A DNA stretch of 64,000 nucleotides. It comes from Streptomyces sp. Je 1-332 (lineage in GTDB: Bacteria > Actinomycetota > Actinomycetes > Streptomycetales > Streptomycetaceae). The notes beneath the pieces were generated by a model. It ran no database searches and was not told the origin of the DNA. It worked only from the letters and a program-made list of their open reading frames with translations. Numbering within the stretch: the first letter of the stretch is position 1; each line of letters starts with the position of its first letter. Position numbers and translations under genes: made by a program. Of the stretch, positions 9,210 through 17,906 are shown one piece after another. The stretch is from NCBI RefSeq assembly GCF_040730185.1, contig NZ_CP160402.1:1364001-1428000 (forward strand), given 5' to 3'.

Positions 9210-9935
9210 ATGACGTGCTGGTACGAGGGGCCCTTGGCCGCATTCGACACGGAGACCACGGGCGTCGACGTCGAGACCGACCGCATTGTGTCGGCCGCCG
9301 TCGTCGTCCAGCAAGGCGCGGGCACCCGCCCGCGCATCACTCGCTGGCTGGTGAACCCGGGCGTTCCGGTGCCCGAGTCCGCCACCGCGGTGCACGGCCT
9401 GACGGAGGAACATCTGCAGCACAACGGTCGCTGGCCCGCGCCGGTGATGGAGGAGATAGCGAGGGAGCTGGCGGAACAGGGCGCGGCGGGCCGCCCCATC
9501 GTCGTCATGAACGCGCCCTTCGACCTGACGATCCTGGACCGGGAGTTGCGCAGGCACCGCGCCTCGTCGCTCAGCCGGTACATGGCGGGCTCGTCGCTGT
9601 GCGTCCTCGACCCGCGCGTCCTGGACAAGCAGCTCGACCGGTACCGCAAGGGGCGCCGCACACTGACCGATCTGTGCGCGCACTACGCGGTGGAGCTCGA
9701 CGAGGCGCACGACGCGGCGGCCGACGCGCAGGCCGCACTGGATGTCGTACGGGCCGTGGGGCAGCGTTTCGCCTCGCGGCTCGAACGGCTCTCGGCGGCC
9801 GAGCTGCACGCGCTGCAGGCGGTGTGGCACGCGGCGCAGGCGCGCGGGCTGCAGGCCTGGTTCGCGCGCAGCGGTACGCCGGAAGCGGTGGATCCGGCGT
9901 GGCCGCTGCGTCCCGAACTGCCAGCGGCTGCGTGA
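9210..9935 (+). CDS. DEDDh-family 3'-5' exonuclease (DnaQ-like)
   Basis: A 241-residue exonuclease. ExoI is AAFDTETTGVDVETDRI with the two catalytic acidic residues. ExoII is VVMNAPFDLTILDREL with the third Asp. ExoIII is EAHDAAADA with the catalytic His and Asp of the DEDDh class. The protein is a stand-alone proofreading-type exonuclease domain plus a short C-terminal extension, and lacks a polymerase or helicase domain. GAGGAG upstream of ATG 9210 supports the start. The substrate, DNA or RNA, is not shown by sequence. It is divergent from the DUF4365 pair, so the two promoters share the 9042-9209 gap. Confidence 0.92.
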   Translation: MTCWYEGPLAAFDTETTGVDVETDRIVSAAVVVQQGAGTRPRITRWLVNPGVPVPESATAVHGLTEEHLQHNGRWPAPVMEEIARELAEQGAAGRPIVVMNAPFDLTILDRELRRHRASSLSRYMAGSSLCVLDPRVLDKQLDRYRKGRRTLTDLCAHYAVELDEAHDAAADAQAALDVVRAVGQRFASRLERLSAAELHALQAVWHAAQARGLQAWFARSGTPEAVDPAWPLRPELPAAA

Positions 9936-9997
9936 CGTTTACGGGTCGCGACCGGCCCGAGGGCATGAAGTCGCGTGGCATGAAGTCGCGTGGCATG

Positions 9998-10028
9998 AAA
10001 AAAGCCGGTCCGTCGGTGACGGACCGGC
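9998..10028 (-). terminator. Intrinsic terminator of tRNA-Val(CAC)
   Basis: An 11-bp GC-rich stem (10004-10014 with 10018-10028, 3-base loop) is followed, on the minus strand, by six T residues (A-run 9998-10003). This is a textbook rho-independent terminator just downstream of the tRNA. Confidence 0.85.
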
Positions 10029-10038
10029 ATTCTCCGGG

Positions 10039-10110
10039 TGGGCGATACTGGGTTCGAACCAGTGACCTCTTCGGTGTGAACGAAGCGCTCTCCCACTGAG
10101 CTAATCGCCC
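10039..10110 (-). tRNA. tRNA-Val (anticodon CAC)
   Basis: A 72-nt cloverleaf with acceptor stem GGGCGAT/ATCGCCC, discriminator A, anticodon stem CTTCG/CGAAG, loop TTCACAC with anticodon CAC, and T-loop GGTTCGAACC. The 3' CCA is not encoded. The gene is identical to a second copy at 13386-13457. Confidence 0.97.
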
Positions 10111-10123
10111 GGGAACGGACTGA

Positions 10124-10153
10124 ACAATACAGGTCCTCGCGGGTTTCCTTCAA
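10124..10153 (-). promoter_or_regulatory. Promoter of tRNA-Val(CAC)
   Basis: On the minus strand, TTGAAG (10148-10153) and TATTGT (10124-10129) are separated by 18 bp and lie 14 bases before the tRNA 5' end. They match the main vegetative sigma consensus fairly well. Confidence 0.6.
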
Positions 10154-10172
10154 ACCGCTTCGGCGAAAGCCC

Positions 10173-10619
10173 TCACTCGCCTCTGAGGTGCGCCTTCAGG
10201 CCTCGCTCGCCCGCGCGCATCATCAGCGTGTGGTTGAGGAGGAAGACGGGTCTGCCTGGGACGGCGAGGCGTCGCATCAGCGGTTTGCGCACCACCACTT
10301 CCTGTTCGTAGAGCGCCCGCGCCCCGCTCGGTGCCGCCGTGACGGTCCAGCGCGCCCAGCCATCGAGATCACCGGTCATCGCGATCTCCAGGACCCCGGC
10401 CGCCGGGTCGCGGCGCCGTTCCTCGCCGGTGATGAACAGGTCGTACGGCAGCAGGGAGCGGAAGCGTGCCGTGCCGGTACGTTCGTCGAGGGATGTCACC
10501 TCCCGTACCTGGGGCCACCACGCGGGATAGTCCTCGGCGCGTTCAAGGGCGGCGTACACGTCGGCGGGCGGCGCGGGCAGCTTCCAGGTGCTGCGGAAGC
10601 GGAAGTGGCTCCAGTCCAT
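10173..10619 (-). CDS. SRPBCC-fold (START-like) protein
   Basis: A 148-residue protein with the helix-grip pattern of polyketide cyclase/START-like proteins: an N-terminal strand FRSTWKLPAPPADVYAALE, then EDYPAWWPQVREV, and a long C-terminal helix (LLNHTLMMRAGERGLKAHL). Such proteins bind hydrophobic ligands, but nothing here names the ligand. The start MDWSHFRFRS at ATG 10619 is chosen because it matches how the fold begins; the frame continues upstream to in-frame ATGs at 10676 and 10883. No clear ribosome-binding site is visible. The gene lies between a tRNA and a divergent membrane-protein gene. Confidence 0.78.
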   Translation of the reverse strand: MDWSHFRFRSTWKLPAPPADVYAALERAEDYPAWWPQVREVTSLDERTGTARFRSLLPYDLFITGEERRRDPAAGVLEIAMTGDLDGWARWTVTAAPSGARALYEQEVVVRKPLMRRLAVPGRPVFLLNHTLMMRAGERGLKAHLRGE

Positions 10620-10711
10620 GGACCGAGTCTGCCGGTAGGGAGCCGACTTGAGTACGTTCTGAGTATCCGCACCCATGCCCGCCGCGGTGTCCTGGACCAC
10701 ACTCCACGGAC

Positions 10712-13260
10712 ATGACGAACATTCCGCCCCCGGCCGAGGAGCTCCGCGTCCTCGACCTGGAGCTGCGCCGACTCGACGCGCGCAGGACGCAGTTGCTGCA
10801 ACGCAGGGCTTGGCTGGTCGGCGCTCTCCAGACGCCCGTCGCACCGGGTCCCGCGCGGCCGGTGCGTGCCACCGAGGCCACACCGCCGAGCGTGCAGAAC
10901 GCGCTGCTGACGCTCGGCGGCATCCTCCTGACCGTCGCGGCGATCGCCTTCACGCTGGTGAGCTGGGGACACCTGGGCATCGGCTGGCGCGGCGCCCTGC
11001 TCGCGGCCGTGACGCTGACCGCGCTCGGCGTGCCCGCGCTGCTGCTGCGCCGGAAGCTACGTTCGACGGCGGAGACGGTGGCCGCGCTCGGCCTCGCCCT
11101 GACCGTCCTCGACGCGTACGCCCTCCATGCCGCCGCCCTGCCCCGGGCCGACGCCCTCGGCTGCACGGCGGCCGCGGCCGCCGTGCTCGCCGCGCTGTGG
11201 ACGGCGTACGGCCTGTCGTTCCGCGAACTGCGGCTGCCGTTGCCGCTGGCCGTCACGACCGCTCAACTCCCCCTGTTCCTCTGGGCGTACGCCTCGGACA
11301 CCGGAGCCCTCGGGACGGCGGCGGCGCTTCTGGTGACGGCGGCGCTCGACGTCGCGGTCGCCCTGCGGGTGAGGCATCCGGGCGTGCGTGCCGTCGCGGC
11401 CGTGGGTGCCTGTGCCACCGGTCTGTGGGGCACAGTGGCCGCCGGCTACCTCTCCTGGTCGGCCACGGACCTGCCGGACGCGGCACGTGCGGGCGCGCTT
11501 TTGATCCTTGCCGCGGCTATCGCGCTGGTGGCGTCGTGGCTGATCACGGCACCCCCGCAGGCGACGGGTGCGGCGTTCACGGGCGGCCTGCTGGTGGTGG
11601 CCGCGGCCGGTGGCATGCTGCGCGAAACACTGCCCGCCGCCTGGACGGTCCCCGGCTACCTGGTGTGCGCCGTCGCGCTGTCGGCGGTGGTCCGCACGGC
11701 GCTGCCGCGCCCGGTCCTGCGCGGAGTCGTCGGTGCGACGCTCCCGGTGTACGCGCTCGCGACCCTGTGGGCGCTTCCCGCGTTCGTCACCGCCCTGATC
11801 GGGCCCGCGAGTTGGGCAGGGAAGGCGTGGTCGGGCGCGCCGACGGACACGGGCGAAGCGGTCGCCCTGGCCGGACTGACCGTGCAGCACCCCACCATCG
11901 CCTCGCTCGTGCTCGCCGTCGTCGCCGGAGTCACGTTCGCGGCCACCCGGCTCCCCCTTCCAACCACCGCCCTCCCCGCATACACCGCAGACCCCCGCAC
12001 CACGCCAGCCCCACCCGTCACCCCGGGCACCACCACAGCCCTGAACTCAGAGCCCACCTCAGACCCGGGCCGGCCCCCCGGTGCGCCCCCAGACCCAGCC
12101 CCCGCGCCGGAACCCAGCACCAGCAGCCTCGCCCCCGCCGATGCCGCCCGCTCCGGCGCTCTGGCCCTCACCTGGGCCGCCCTTCTCATCCTCCCGTCCG
12201 CCCTTCACCTCCCTTACGGAGTCGGGGTGTCGGTGTACGTCACGCTGACCGCCGCCCTGCTCACCGTTGCGTCACGCGCCCGCTCGAAGGCGATCGCCGT
12301 CACCTCGACGGGCCTCTCGGTCATCTCCTCGGTGAGTGCCGCGCTCCTGGCCCTGGCCGCCGCGTCGGCCACGCTGGGTACTCTCGGCGCCCTGGCGGCG
12401 CTCTTCCTCGCGGCGACCGTTCTCGTCGCCCGCCGCCGGGCATCCACCGCGGGCACGGCAGCCATCGCCGCCTGCGCCACGGTCGCGTACGCCGCCGCGC
12501 TCGTCGGCGCCACAGGTGCGGCTTGGGACCTGCGCACGGACCACAGCGGACTGCTCATGCTCGCCGTACCGGCGATCGGGGCCCTCGCGGCGGCCCGGCT
12601 CGGTCGGCATCCGTCGGCAGCGCCCGCCGAGATCTCCGGGGCGGTCGTCGGCGGGTTCGCGATCGCCCTCGCCGCGGGGCATGCGACGACCCTCGCCCTG
12701 GCCCTCGCGCTCGGCGGCCTCATCGCCGCGGGCACGGCACTGCGCACGGACCGCCGGGCAGTCGGGTACGCGGCCGGGGTGCTGTTCCTCCTGGCGAGCT
12801 GGACACGGCTGGCCGCCTGGGACGTTCAGACCCCCGAGGCACCCTGCCGGTCACCGTCCCGGCACTCCTGATCGGCGCCCTGCGCCGCCACCGAACCCCC
12901 GAGACGTCCTCCTGGACGGCGTACGGACCCGGCCTCGCCGCAACCCTCCTGCCCAGCCTCATCGCCACCTGGAGCGACGCGCACTGGCAGCGTCCGCTGC
13001 TCCTCGGCACCGCGGCCCTGCTGATCACGCTGGCGGGGGCCCGGCACCGGCTGCAGGCGCCCCTGGTGCTCGGCGGCACGGTCCTCGCCCTGGACGCGCT
13101 GCACGAACTGGCGCCCTACATCGTCCAAGTGGTGGACGCGCTGCCGCGCTGGCTGCCGCCGGCACTCGCCGGGCTGCTGCTGCTCGCGATCGGCGCGACG
13201 TACGAACAGCGGCTGCGCGACGCACGCCGGGTCCGTGACGTTCTCGGCAGAATGCACTGA
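10712..13260 (+). pseudogene. Large multi-spanning membrane protein, broken by a frameshift near 12840
   Basis: The frame starting at ATG 10712 encodes 719 residues: a short helical N-terminus, many hydrophobic segments, and a Pro/Thr-rich linker (about 11960-12140). It then changes into nonsense (PCRSPSRHS) and stops at 12871. Coding character continues in the next frame from about 12841 to the stop at 13260, encoding LPVTVPALLIGALRRHR and more membrane segments, ending in RRVRDVLGRMH. Restoring one base, or four, after GAGGC at 12840 joins both parts into one protein of about 850 residues. It could be a true mutation, a sequencing error or recoding. The intact family is a Streptomyces membrane protein of unknown role. 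Confidence 0.75.
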
Positions 13261-13341
13261 CTCCGCTTTTCCCGAACGGCAGCCACCGGAGCCGACGGAG
13301 TATCAAATTCCTTACGCCGCACGGGAAAGCGAGCGAATACG

Positions 13342-13378
13342 ACTGCGGCCCGGAGGCTTAAAGCCTCCGGGCCGCAGT
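13342..13378. terminator. Strong hairpin terminator between membrane protein and tRNA-Val
   Basis: A perfect 17-bp inverted repeat (13342-13358 with 13362-13378) with a 3-base loop lies 7 bases downstream of the minus-strand tRNA and about 80 bases after the plus-strand membrane-protein gene, so it can serve both. Confidence 0.8.
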
Positions 13379-13385
13379 TCCGGGG

Positions 13386-13457
13386 TGGGCGATACTGGGT
13401 TCGAACCAGTGACCTCTTCGGTGTGAACGAAGCGCTCTCCCACTGAGCTAATCGCCC
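13386..13457 (-). tRNA. tRNA-Val (anticodon CAC), second copy
   Basis: A 72-nt cloverleaf identical base for base to the tRNA at 10039-10110, with anticodon CAC in loop TTCACAC. CCA is not encoded. Same orientation as the first copy, 3.3 kb apart. Confidence 0.97.
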
Positions 13458-13523
13458 CGGGCGCACGGAGAACATTACCGCATGTCAGCGGGTGCTTCCG
13501 ACCGCCGTGGAGTCACCCGGAGG

Positions 13524-13955
13524 TCACTCCTTGATCTTCCATGGCATCTCGAGGCCGAACTTCCAGACGTAGACCGCGACGAGCACGGCGATGATCACCA
13601 GACCGACGGTCGTCAGGATGATGTTCCTGCGGCGCACCTTGGGGTCAAGCGCACGCTGTGCCGCCTCGGTGACCTTCCGCTTCGTCCAGCGAAGCACCAG
13701 CTGGGCCCAGACGAACTCGGTCGCCCAGATCGCCATTCCGCCGAAGATCACCAGCCAGCCCGGCCCGGGCAGCGGCAGCATCACGATGCCCGCGGCAACC
13801 ACCGCGAGGCCCACGATGAACACGCCGACCTGCCAGCTGAGGTGCAGCGCCTTGCGGGCCTGGATGAACTCCGGCGCACGCGATCCGAGCGGCTGCTCGT
13901 CCTTCGTGCCGGTGATTGTTTCAGCAACCCCCGGCTCGTTACTCCCCGTATTCAT
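13524..13955 (-). CDS. Small membrane protein with PGPGW motif
   Basis: A 143-residue protein with the signature MLPLPGPGWLVIFGGMAI, characteristic of the PGPGW family of two- to three-TM actinobacterial proteins (TIGR02611-like). Hydrophobic segments are VGVFIVGLAVVAAGIVMLPL, WLVIFGGMAIWATEF and, at the C-terminus, IILTTVGLVIIAVLVAVYVW. A polar N-terminus of about 40 residues precedes them. Function unknown. The start at ATG 13955 (MNTGSNEPG) is preferred over an upstream in-frame start at 13988. It is divergent from ssgB. Confidence 0.85.
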   Translation of the reverse strand: MNTGSNEPGVAETITGTKDEQPLGSRAPEFIQARKALHLSWQVGVFIVGLAVVAAGIVMLPLPGPGWLVIFGGMAIWATEFVWAQLVLRWTKRKVTEAAQRALDPKVRRRNIILTTVGLVIIAVLVAVYVWKFGLEMPWKIKE

Positions 13956-14146
13956 ACGGCCAAACCCTACCGGACGGAAACCCGTCACTGGAATGGCCGT
14001 ACCCGTCGAACGGACAACCCGCCATACGAGCTACCTAAAGACACCCAAAACCCTCAGAGGGGTTTACAACGGCACCGTAGGTGGCATGTCGATTTCGCCG
14101 ACGTGCGAATCCCCGAGCGCACACTGAGCGAAAGGCCCTGGCGCTT

Positions 14147-14560
14147 ATGAACACCACGGTCAGCTGCGAGCTGCACCTGCGCCTCGTTGTGTCGAGCGAG
14201 TCCTCACTGCCTGTACCCGCAGGACTGCGGTATGACACGGCCGATCCCTATGCCGTGCACGCCACCTTCCACACCGGAGCCGAGGAAACCGTCGAGTGGG
14301 TGTTCGCCCGCGACCTCCTCGCCGAGGGCCTGCACCGGCCCACCGGTACCGGCGACGTCCGAGTCTGGCCGTCCCGGAGCCACGGTCAGGGCGTCGTCTG
14401 CATCGCCCTGAGCTCCCCCGAGGGTGAGGCTCTGCTCGAGGCCCCGGCGCGGGCCCTGGAATCGTTCCTGAAGCGAACGGACGCGGCCGTGCCGCCCGGC
14501 ACGGAACACCGCCACTTCGATCTGGATACGGAGCTCTCGCACATCCTGGCCGAAAGTTAG
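14147..14560 (+). CDS. ssgB: Sporulation-specific cell division regulator SsgB
   Basis: A 137-residue SsgA-like protein that matches SsgB in length and sequence (MNTTVSCELHLRLVVSSESS start, GLRYDTADPYAVHATFHTG, DTELSHILAES end). In Streptomyces aerial hyphae SsgB is positioned by SsgA and recruits FtsZ to future septum sites, so this gene marks the organism as a sporulating streptomycete. There is no DNA-binding or membrane domain. AAAGG lies about a dozen bases before ATG 14147. Followed by a hairpin terminator, it appears monocistronic. Its family history suggests developmental-sigma control; I did not identify the promoter. Confidence 0.97.
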   Translation: MNTTVSCELHLRLVVSSESSLPVPAGLRYDTADPYAVHATFHTGAEETVEWVFARDLLAEGLHRPTGTGDVRVWPSRSHGQGVVCIALSSPEGEALLEAPARALESFLKRTDAAVPPGTEHRHFDLDTELSHILAES

Positions 14561-14640
14561 CTCCAGGCCGCGCGAGAGCGCCCGGCGCCGTCCGACTCGG
14601 GGCGACGGCTCGGGCAGGACAACCGCACAGAAGCAGACGT

Positions 14641-14682
14641 ACCGGCGCCGTCGCCGCGGATTCCCGCGGGGACGGCGCCGGT
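14641..14682 (+). terminator. Hairpin terminator downstream of ssgB
   Basis: An inverted repeat with a 12-bp outer stem (14641-14652 with 14671-14682) and an inner CCGCGG stem lies 80 bases after ssgB and before the next gene. Confidence 0.65.
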
Positions 14683-14789
14683 GCGCCGTGTCGTGAAGCC
14701 GCTAGCATCGGCCAGCATCAGCGGGCACCTCTCCCCCAGCTCTCCAGGAGCCGGGTGGGACCCCACTACCCCAGGCCAGGGAGCAAATC

Positions 14790-15371
14790 GTGCTGATCAC
14801 CCACGACACCCGGTGCTCACTCGACGCCGTGGTCGATCTGGTGAACACCGCGCCGGACGACGAGAACGCAGCGAGCGCGGCGGGCACCGAGACGGAGGGG
14901 CTCCCGGACGTGGCAGCCCTGGGCGAGTTCGTACGAAGCCACAACATAAGTGACGTCGGAGTGCTCTCGGAGCGTGACCTGGCCGGCGTCCGGCACGTCC
15001 GGGGCCGCTTCCAGGAAGTCTTCGCGACGCCCGAACCGCAGGCCGCGGCGGCGGTGATCAACGAACTGATCGCGGCGGCGGGCACCACGCCCCGGCTCAC
15101 CGACCACGACGGCTACGACTGGCACGTGCACTACTTCGCGCCCGGCGCCTCCATCGCCGACCACCTCGCCGCGGACTGCGGGATGGCGCTCGCGTTCTTC
15201 GTCGTCGCCGGCGAGCAGGAGCGGCTGCGGCGCTGCGAGGCCCCGGACTGCCGGCACGCCTTCGTCGACCTCTCCCGCAACCGCTCGCGCCGCTACTGCG
15301 ACAGCCGCACCTGCGGCAACCGGCTGCATGTCGCCGCCTACCGGGCCAGGCGCAAGGAAGCGGCGGGCTGA
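14790..15371 (+). CDS. CGNR zinc-finger (ABATE-domain) regulator
   Basis: A 193-residue protein. The N-terminal part is an ABATE-like domain. The C-terminal part is a CGNR zinc finger: RRCEAPDCRHAFVDLSRNRSRRYCDSRTCGNRLHVAAYR supplies four cysteines (two CxxxxC/CxxxxCGNR-type pairs) and the basic tail. This architecture is common in actinobacterial DNA-binding proteins thought to act as stress or resistance regulators. The target is unknown. The start is GTG 14790, with GGGAG a few bases upstream. The gene stands alone, with convergent and divergent neighbours. Confidence 0.88.
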   Translation: MLITHDTRCSLDAVVDLVNTAPDDENAASAAGTETEGLPDVAALGEFVRSHNISDVGVLSERDLAGVRHVRGRFQEVFATPEPQAAAAVINELIAAAGTTPRLTDHDGYDWHVHYFAPGASIADHLAADCGMALAFFVVAGEQERLRRCEAPDCRHAFVDLSRNRSRRYCDSRTCGNRLHVAAYRARRKEAAG

Positions 15372-15406
15372 GAGCCCTTGGCCGCGGCCCCCTGGAGCCC
15401 CGGGCC

Positions 15407-15577
15407 CTAGAGCCCGAGCAGATCGTGCAGGGTCCCCAGCAGGATCAGAATGCCGATCACCGCCAGGAAGATCATCAGGGGTGGCTGGGAGAGCGCGAAC
15501 AGACAGCCCTTGGGCTCTTCGGTCGCGGCTCGGCCATCGGTCGGCGGGGCGGCATCGCCCTGTGCGGTGTCCAGCAT
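15407..15577 (-). CDS. Small single-pass membrane protein
   Basis: A 56-residue ORF beginning MLDTAQGDAAPP and ending in one hydrophobic helix (PPLMIFLAVIGILILLGTLHDLLGL). The polar N-terminus is acidic. The ribosome-binding site is weak and the frame is open further upstream, so the start is uncertain. I see no family. High third-position GC and the clean transmembrane helix support a real small gene. Confidence 0.55.
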   Translation of the reverse strand: MLDTAQGDAAPPTDGRAATEEPKGCLFALSQPPLMIFLAVIGILILLGTLHDLLGL

Positions 15578-15835
15578 CTCGCGGCGATGATGACGCAGTC
15601 CCGGGGGTACCGATGACCAACACGCCCGGAAGGCGCGGGAGTTCGCCGCATCCCGCGACCTGCGGGAATTCGACGTCCCGCCTGTTCCGACCACGGCCGA
15701 CCAGCAGCGCACCTCGGCACGCCGGGCGGCTCCCTCGACCACACGAACGAGGGACGCTCACGGCCGTCCGACGCGGACGATTGTTGACGACCACGCGGCC
15801 GGGGCCGCGCCGTTCTCAGATCTGCTCTCGGATTC

Positions 15836-16279
15836 TCAGATGCCGTGCTTCTTCAGGATGGCCTCGATGTCGCTGAAGTCCTCCTTGGGCGCCTCCGCCT
15901 TCGGCTGGGCCGCAGGCTGCGCGGCCGGGCGGGACCCCTGCCCCAGGGAGGGCGCGGACGCCGCGGGGGCCACCGCGTCGCGCTGAGCCGCCTTCGCGGC
16001 CTTGCGTTCCTTGCGAGTGCCTCCGGAGCGGCGCTCCACGGCGCGCGTGATCATGAAAAGCAGCCAGGCGACGCCGAGGACCCCGAAGCCCGCCCATGCC
16101 TTCATGCTGAACGCGGTGTCCGCGAGCCATCCGACGACGCCGGTCATCACCAGGCCGACCGGGATGAGCGAATAGGCGGCGAGACGCGTCGCCGCGAGGA
16201 AACGCTTGCGATAGGCCGTGATCGCGGCAATGCCGAGGCCGGCCGCGGATACGGCGGAACAGACGGTCTCGGCAATCAT
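15836..16279 (-). CDS. Small two-TM membrane protein with basic/Ala-Pro tail
   Basis: A 147-residue protein. The start at ATG 16279 has GGAGG five bases upstream. Hydrophobic segments VCSAVSAAGLGIAAITAY, YSLIPVGLVMTGVVGWLAD and AGFGVLGVAWLLFMITRAV are followed by a basic stretch (GGTRKERKAAKAAQR), an Ala/Pro linker and an amphipathic end (DFSDIEAILKKHGI) that could bind a partner. Function unknown. It is divergent from the DsbA-like gene. The long frame upstream of 16279 lacks a plausible start. Confidence 0.78.
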   Translation of the reverse strand: MIAETVCSAVSAAGLGIAAITAYRKRFLAATRLAAYSLIPVGLVMTGVVGWLADTAFSMKAWAGFGVLGVAWLLFMITRAVERRSGGTRKERKAAKAAQRDAVAPAASAPSLGQGSRPAAQPAAQPKAEAPKEDFSDIEAILKKHGI

Positions 16280-16477
16280 CCGGTCCTCCAGGCGAGCGGG
16301 CTTGGACGGTGGCGCCGTCCGGCACTGTCTTCCCCTCCATCCTGCACCGGGTGGCCCTCCGCAGGCCACGCCCCGAGCGGACTTCAGGGACATATCAGGG
16401 TCACGCCTCCTCCGCAGGTTCCGGTCGGGCCCCCGCCCCGGTTGGGAGGCCCACGCGGGGCTGGAAGACTGTGACCC

Positions 16478-17011
16478 ATGAGCGACTCCGCCCCCGCGAC
16501 CCCCGCCGGCCCCCTCGTCATCGACATCTGGTGCGAGCTGCAGTGCCCGGACTGCCGGACCGCCCTCGACGACGTACGCGCGCTCCGTGCCCGCTACGGC
16601 GACCGCGTCGACCTGCGGCTTCGGCACTTCCCCCTCGAAAAGCACCCGCATGCCTTCGCCGCCGCCCAGGCCGCGGAGGAGGCCTTCGAGCAGGGGCAGG
16701 GCTGGCCGTACGTCGAGGCCGTGCTGGGCAAGGTCGAGGAGCTGACCCGCACGGGCGAACCCTTCCTGGTCGAGACCGCGCGGGAACTGGGCCTGGACGC
16801 CGAGGAGTTCGACACCGCCCTCGTCGACGGACGGCACATCCTGATCGTCGACGCCGACCAGGCGGAGGGCAAGGCGATCGGCGTCACCGGGACGCCGACG
16901 TACGTCATCGAGGGTGAGCGCCTCGACGGCGGCAAGAGCCAGGAGGGGCTGCGCGAGCGCGTCGAGGAGATCACGGACCGCCTCCTCGCGGCCTCCGGGC
17001 AGGACGCCTAG
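16478..17011 (+). CDS. DsbA-family thioredoxin-fold protein
   Basis: A 177-residue thioredoxin-fold protein with active-site CPDC (in WCELQCPDCRTALDDV) and the cis-proline loop GVTGTPTYVI, as in DsbA/FrnE-type oxidoreductases. There is no signal peptide, so it is probably cytoplasmic and may act as a dithiol oxidoreductase or isomerase. Its stop codon shares CTAG (17008-17011) with the stop of the convergent acetyltransferase gene. Substrate unknown. Confidence 0.88.
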   Translation: MSDSAPATPAGPLVIDIWCELQCPDCRTALDDVRALRARYGDRVDLRLRHFPLEKHPHAFAAAQAAEEAFEQGQGWPYVEAVLGKVEELTRTGEPFLVETARELGLDAEEFDTALVDGRHILIVDADQAEGKAIGVTGTPTYVIEGERLDGGKSQEGLRERVEEITDRLLAASGQDA

Positions 17012-17832
17012 AGCAGCTGCTTGTAGACGTAGTACATGACCGGTTCGTAGCCCAGCGACTCGTACAGGCGCAGGGCCGGGACGTTGCCCGCGAAGACGTT
17101 GAGGCCCAGGCGGTCGAGGCCCGCCTCGCGTGCCTGGGTCTCCGCCAGGAGCATCAGGGACCGGCCGTGGCCGCGTCCGCGGTGTTCCTCGACCACCTCG
17201 ACGTCGAAGACGAACGCGTCGTCGTCGCGCTGCGCCAGCCACAGGGTGCCGACCACCGTGCCCTCCTGTGTGAGCACGCTGAGGCGCGTGCCGGGGGTGG
17301 CGACACCCTGCGGCAGGTGGTCGGCGTGGTCGGCATCGGACTTGGCGCGCGCCTCCGCCTCGGGGACACCGCGCTCGATCCAGGTCTGCGCGTAGTCCTC
17401 CTTCTCGCGGGCCAGCCAGACCTCGTACTCGTCGTCCGTCATCGGCCGCCCCTCGATGCCCGCCGGCAACGCGGACGGCTCGGCGGTCAGGGGCTTGACC
17501 ATGTGGCGGTTGCGCTCCACATAGCCGAGGGAGACGGCGAGACGGTGGGCCGCCGCGGCCTCGGCGGGCACGGCCACCTCGATCCGCTCGCAGCCCCAGC
17601 CGCGCACCACCTCCTCGGCGGCGAGCACGGCGACGGTGGCACGGCCGCGTCGGCGGTCGGGCTCCTTGATGCTCAGATCCCGCATCTCGGCGACACCGGG
17701 CCCGAACACGGGGTGCGTGGCGAGTTCTATCCCGCCCACAGGACGGCTGTTCACGCGCACTTCGTACATGCGTGACTTCGCGCCGTCAGCGCTCTGCTGA
17801 AGCGGCCCGGTCGGCCGCAGGGTCGTGGTCAT
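17008..17832 (-). CDS. Tandem GNAT-domain acetyltransferase
   Basis: A 274-residue protein with two GNAT modules. The N-terminal one has DLSIKEPDRRRGRATVAVLAAEEVV (Q/RxxGxG/A-like acetyl-CoA loop, slightly degenerate). The C-terminal one has VEVVEEHRGRGHGRSLMLLAETQA, followed by GLNVFAGNVPALRLYESLGY, the classic acetyl-CoA-binding and wall strands. The second domain looks catalytically competent. The acceptor is unknown. ATG 17832 (MTTTLRP) is chosen over an in-frame start at 17862. Confidence 0.87.
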   Translation of the reverse strand: MTTTLRPTGPLQQSADGAKSRMYEVRVNSRPVGGIELATHPVFGPGVAEMRDLSIKEPDRRRGRATVAVLAAEEVVRGWGCERIEVAVPAEAAAAHRLAVSLGYVERNRHMVKPLTAEPSALPAGIEGRPMTDDEYEVWLAREKEDYAQTWIERGVPEAEARAKSDADHADHLPQGVATPGTRLSVLTQEGTVVGTLWLAQRDDDAFVFDVEVVEEHRGRGHGRSLMLLAETQAREAGLDRLGLNVFAGNVPALRLYESLGYEPVMYYVYKQLL

Positions 17833-17906
17833 CAGTGGTGTTCTACCCGCCCTGCGGCTCATGCGTCATCAGGATTGCGTGCACTTGGGGCGTCTTGCCC
17901 GGCCGG

